64,000 nt of DNA. It comes from Virgifigura sp964551315 (lineage in GTDB: Bacteria > Pseudomonadota > Alphaproteobacteria > Dongiales > Dongiaceae). The stretch lies in NCBI GenBank assembly GCA_964551315.1, contig CAZKCM010000019.1, forward strand, positions 1 through 64,000. Reading direction: 5' to 3'. Position 1 is the stretch's first letter. The number at the start of each line of letters is the position of its first letter. Position numbers and translations under genes: made by a program. Below are positions 61,288-64,000 of the stretch, piece after piece. The notes under the pieces were generated by a model. The model was not told the DNA's origin. It was given only the letters and a program-made list of their open reading frames with translations, and made no database searches.

Positions 61288-62192
61288 CAATAGAGGATGA
61301 CGCCGAAGGTTGCGACCCAGCCCAGAACGGAGCCGATCATGAAGCGGTCGCTCAGGATGATGCGCGTCGGCGAGCCCGATCGCTCCTCGACCAGCGTGAT
61401 CTGCAGATAGCGCAGCATCCCGGCGAGCACGAAGGGCACGGTGAGGTAGAGATGCTCGCTGCCCATCCGCCGCATCACCAGGGGGTCGACCGTGTAGATG
61501 GTGTAAGACACGACCAGGGCCGCCAGCACGATCGTGACGCTGGCGTCGAGAAAGCTGCGGTTGTACCCGTCGAGGCTCCGTCGATGGTCGCCCGGAAGGG
61601 CCTTGACCAGATCGTCCCGACGCTTCGCGAGCGCCAGGAAGAGAGCCAGCAGGCCCGTGCAGACGATGATCCACACGGTGGGTTCCGTGCCGATCAGGGC
61701 GGCGCCTGCCTCGACCCGCAGAACGAAGCCCAGGGCGATGATCATGACGTCCAGAATCGAGACCTGCTTCAGCCCCGAGGAATAGGCGAGGTTGAGCCCC
61801 AGATAGCCGACGCAGATGGCCAGAAAGTAGGGCGAAAGCAGCGCCGCGCCCGAAAGGCCGAGGACGAGCAGAAGGACGAGGAGAACAAACGCGGTCCGCG
61901 TGGAGACGGTTCCGGCGGCCAGCGGCCTGGTGCGCTTGGTCGGGTGGTGGCGATCGGCGTCGCGATCGATGTAGTCGTTGACGACGTAAACGGCGCTGGA
62001 CAGCGCGCAGAAACAGAGGACGCCCGCGGCGACGAAAAGCACGTTCTCGGCCGTGGCGAGTTTCGGCGTGAAGAACAGGGGCGCCGCGACGAAGGCGTTC
62101 TTGATCCACTGATGCGGACGCAGCAGTGTGATGGCGGGCCCCGGCGCCCATCCTGCCGACGTTCTCGTCGCCTGTTCGTTCCGAACGACCAT
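61287..62192 (-). CDS. UbiA-family prenyltransferase, polyprenyl-phosphate phosphoribosyltransferase-like
   Basis: The product has 301 residues with eight or nine membrane helices. The first Asp-rich motif is NDYIDRDADRHHPTKRTRPLA, and the second conserved region is YSSGLKQVSILDVMIIALGFVLR. These match the UbiA branch that includes decaprenyl-phosphate phosphoribosyltransferase of the mycobacterial arabinan pathway, with LRPHQWIKNAFVAAPLFF near the N-terminus. It would attach a sugar phosphate from phosphoribosyl pyrophosphate to polyprenyl phosphate. It is the first gene of a four-gene overlapping operon. The start ATG is at 62192; no strong ribosome binding site was noticed. Confidence 0.83.
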   Translation of the reverse strand: MVVRNEQATRTSAGWAPGPAITLLRPHQWIKNAFVAAPLFFTPKLATAENVLFVAAGVLCFCALSSAVYVVNDYIDRDADRHHPTKRTRPLAAGTVSTRTAFVLLVLLLVLGLSGAALLSPYFLAICVGYLGLNLAYSSGLKQVSILDVMIIALGFVLRVEAGAALIGTEPTVWIIVCTGLLALFLALAKRRDDLVKALPGDHRRSLDGYNRSFLDASVTIVLAALVVSYTIYTVDPLVMRRMGSEHLYLTVPFVLAGMLRYLQITLVEERSGSPTRIILSDRFMIGSVLGWVATFGVILY

Positions 62193-62459
62193 CGCTGCCC
62201 AGCTTCGGGCCCTCGGTCGGCCCCGGCACCGGGTCGAAAGGGCAGGGGCCGACCGGTGGGCTACCTGCCCGCGATCAACACTAAGTTAACTAATCTAGTC
62301 AGGTCGGAGGGGAAGAGAATAGCCGGTCGTCGATTCGGGTTGCCTTGACGCGGCCCGAGATTCCGTTGCGCGACGGATGCCCGGGCCATGGCCGGCGTCG
62401 TTCTTTCGAGGGCCCGCGAGACAGACGACCGGTTCGCCGTCAGGGCATGGGAGGCCGAA
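62193..62459. other. Divergent region between the DPA-like operon and the membrane glycosyltransferase-like gene
   Basis: This 267-base spacer contains one AT-rich island near 62278-62301 (core GTTAAC at 62285-62290), probably the promoter area for one or both directions. An in-frame ATG at 62388 could extend the rightward gene. No other gene is seen. Confidence 0.4.
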
Positions 62460-64000
62460 ATGTCCCTCTTTCGCATGGCGCTGCCATTCACCCTCTACTC
62501 ACTTCTCTATGCGGCGACCCTGGCGGAGAATCTGACCACCGCGCACGACAGCGCGGCCTATCTGCTGCGGATCGCCTCGGGGCACCCTGTCTTCCATCCG
62601 CATCATCTGCTTTATGAGCCGCTGGCCGTTCTATGGCTGGCTGCTTGGCAAAGTCTCGGATTGGTCGGCGATCCGGCCGCCGCGGTGGCCGCGCTCAACG
62701 TCCTGTTCGGCGGCCTGATCCTTCAGATGTTCTTTCTGCTGCTGCTCCGGCGGGGCGGTCTTCCCTACGGCGCGGCGCTTCTGGGTACCGCCCTGCCAGG
62801 ATTTTCCTTCGGTCTGTGGTTCTACGCCGGAGCCGTCGAGGTCTACGTCATCCCACTGTTCCTTCTGACCTGGGCCTTCTATCTTCTGACGGCGCCGACG
62901 ATGGCCGGCCGGACCTGGGCGGCAGCGGGGGCGATCCATGGGCTGGCGGTGCTCTTCCACCAGGTGCACCTGCTGTTTGGCTTCGTGCCGATCGCCCGGC
63001 TGCTCCTGGACCGTGGAATCCCTGGCGCGGTGCGCTGGGTCTTGCTGCTGCGCTACGTCGGGGCGGCGGCGCTCGTCGTGCTGCCGGCCTATGCGCTGGT
63101 TCTGCTGCTCGAGGTGCGGGCGACGTCGATTGAAGCGGCTTGGCTGTGGTTCACCAACTACGCCCACAAGGAGGCCTACTGGCATGGCCCGGACCTGGCG
63201 ACCGCGGCGAAGGCCGCGGTCGGGCTTGGGCGCTCGGTCATCGGGGGGCACTTCCTGTTCGCCATCCCCGAGCTTCGCTCGGCACTGACGTCGGCGTTCA
63301 GCGACAACGCGCTCTCCGATGAGGTCTTTCTGGTGCGCGACCTGTCGCCGGTGGGGGCGCGCCTGCTCGCCCTGGCCGCTGCCGCGTTCGTCCTGCTCGT
63401 CCTTGCCTTGGCGGCCTCGAGCCTTCCAAATCTGGCCTCGCGTTGGCGGGAACACCGCCTGCTGCTGGCGCTGACGGCGGCGTGGCTTCTGCCCTATGCC
63501 GCCTTCTTCCTGTTCTGGGAGCCGTATAACGTCGAGTTCTGGCTGCCGCAGGCCCTATGCCTCTGGCTCGTTCTGCTGCTCTGCCTATGGCCGTCGGGCA
63601 GGGGCCGCTTGACCGCAAGGGAACACCTGAGTCCCGCGGCTGGGATCGCCGCCTTGGCCGTCCTTCTCTTCGCCATCAACTATGCGGGGTCGCTGCGATT
63701 CACGTCCACCCGGAGCAACGACTACACCTATTGGTGCATCGAGCCGCTGATCGCCGCTGCCCGGCCGGGCGATCTCGTGATCGTCGGAGACGGGTGGATC
63801 GTTGAGAGCTATCTGAGGCTGTTCGTCGACGCGCGGCCGCTTGCGCTCGCGCATGTCTATGAGCGCCGTGGCAACGCGGCGCTCGAGGAAACCATGGCCG
63901 CGGTCGCCGGCACGCTCGACCACGGCGGCCGCGTCTTCGTCGCGGAGGACGCGCTCCGCGGCGCGACCGCAGGATCGCCCTTTGCGCCGGGCTATGCCGC
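62460..64000 (+). CDS. Large polytopic membrane protein, GT-C-like, truncated by window edge
   Basis: The frame is open from ATG 62460 to the end of the window (513 residues, no stop), with at least ten membrane helices. The first extracytoplasmic loop has NLTTAHDSAAYLLRIASG and HPHHLLYEPLAVLW, an acidic residue in a loop after helix 1 as in GT-C glycosyltransferases and DUF2723-type proteins. A soluble domain begins near residue 425. GGGAGG five bases before the ATG supports this start; ATG 62388 would add 24 residues. Divergent placement beside a lipid-linked pentose operon suggests it could use that donor, but this is inference. Confidence 0.72.
   Translation, partial: MSLFRMALPFTLYSLLYAATLAENLTTAHDSAAYLLRIASGHPVFHPHHLLYEPLAVLWLAAWQSLGLVGDPAAAVAALNVLFGGLILQMFFLLLLRRGGLPYGAALLGTALPGFSFGLWFYAGAVEVYVIPLFLLTWAFYLLTAPTMAGRTWAAAGAIHGLAVLFHQVHLLFGFVPIARLLLDRGIPGAVRWVLLLRYVGAAALVVLPAYALVLLLEVRATSIEAAWLWFTNYAHKEAYWHGPDLATAAKAAVGLGRSVIGGHFLFAIPELRSALTSAFSDNALSDEVFLVRDLSPVGARLLALAAAAFVLLVLALAASSLPNLASRWREHRLLLALTAAWLLPYAAFFLFWEPYNVEFWLPQALCLWLVLLLCLWPSGRGRLTAREHLSPAAGIAALAVLLFAINYAGSLRFTSTRSNDYTYWCIEPLIAAARPGDLVIVGDGWIVESYLRLFVDARPLALAHVYERRGNAALEETMAAVAGTLDHGGRVFVAEDALRGATAGSPFAPGYA

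Overview
The window is a 64 kb piece of a GC-rich alphaproteobacterial chromosome, probably a draft assembly, since it holds two 100-base runs of N. The assignment rests on the PhyR-NepR-EcfG general stress response module, which is restricted to Alphaproteobacteria, and on typical alphaproteobacterial families (DUF1491, RpoH2, a GMC dehydrogenase next to a caa3-type oxidase). A Rhodospirillales-like host is a guess. No rRNA, tRNA, CRISPR, prophage or insertion sequence was seen.

Layout. 1-9,000: the groEL 3' end, a wrecked galE remnant, then mixed housekeeping genes: DUF533 protein, glutathione S-transferase, acyl-CoA synthetase, EamA transporter, OsmC, a BKACE enzyme, a UDP-glucuronate decarboxylase, and a Gdx exporter behind a clear guanidine-II riboswitch. 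9,171-27,418: seven alpha-glucan and trehalose genes in one direction (glgE fusion, treS-maltokinase, glgB, glgX, treZ, malQ, treY). 27,521-37,588: stress-response block with a HisKA_2 kinase, rpoH2, ecfG, nepR, phyR, a Pmp3 peptide, DUF4112, superoxide dismutase, otsA and an Sll1863-like coiled-coil protein. 39,320-48,193: a respiratory operon with a small secreted protein, Tat-exported subunit 3, GMC dehydrogenase, two c-type cytochromes, a caa3-type oxidase (subunit II, fused I+III), a membrane protein and a CtaG-like factor. 48,132-58,165: TPP enzyme, Sel1-repeat protein, amidase, PhyH-type dioxygenase, YajQ and a DgcN-DgcA pair. 58,191-64,000: an overlapping operon resembling decaprenyl-phosphoryl-arabinose synthesis (UbiA-type transferase, flippase-like protein, DprE1-like and DprE2-like enzymes), divergent from a large polytopic membrane protein cut by the window edge.

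The unifying signal is regulatory. Nine sites of the form GGAAC-N16/17-nGTT, the known EcfG promoter pattern, lie in non-coding DNA. Eight precede genes: DUF533, UDP-glucuronate decarboxylase, glgX-treZ-malQ-treY, rpoH2, pmp3-DUF4112, otsA, the Sll1863-like gene, and the dehydrogenase-oxidase operon. One has no gene. The inferred picture is a general stress response locus surrounded by its own regulon, with trehalose production by three routes and a dedicated respiratory chain as major outputs. The promoter calls come from sequence pattern alone.
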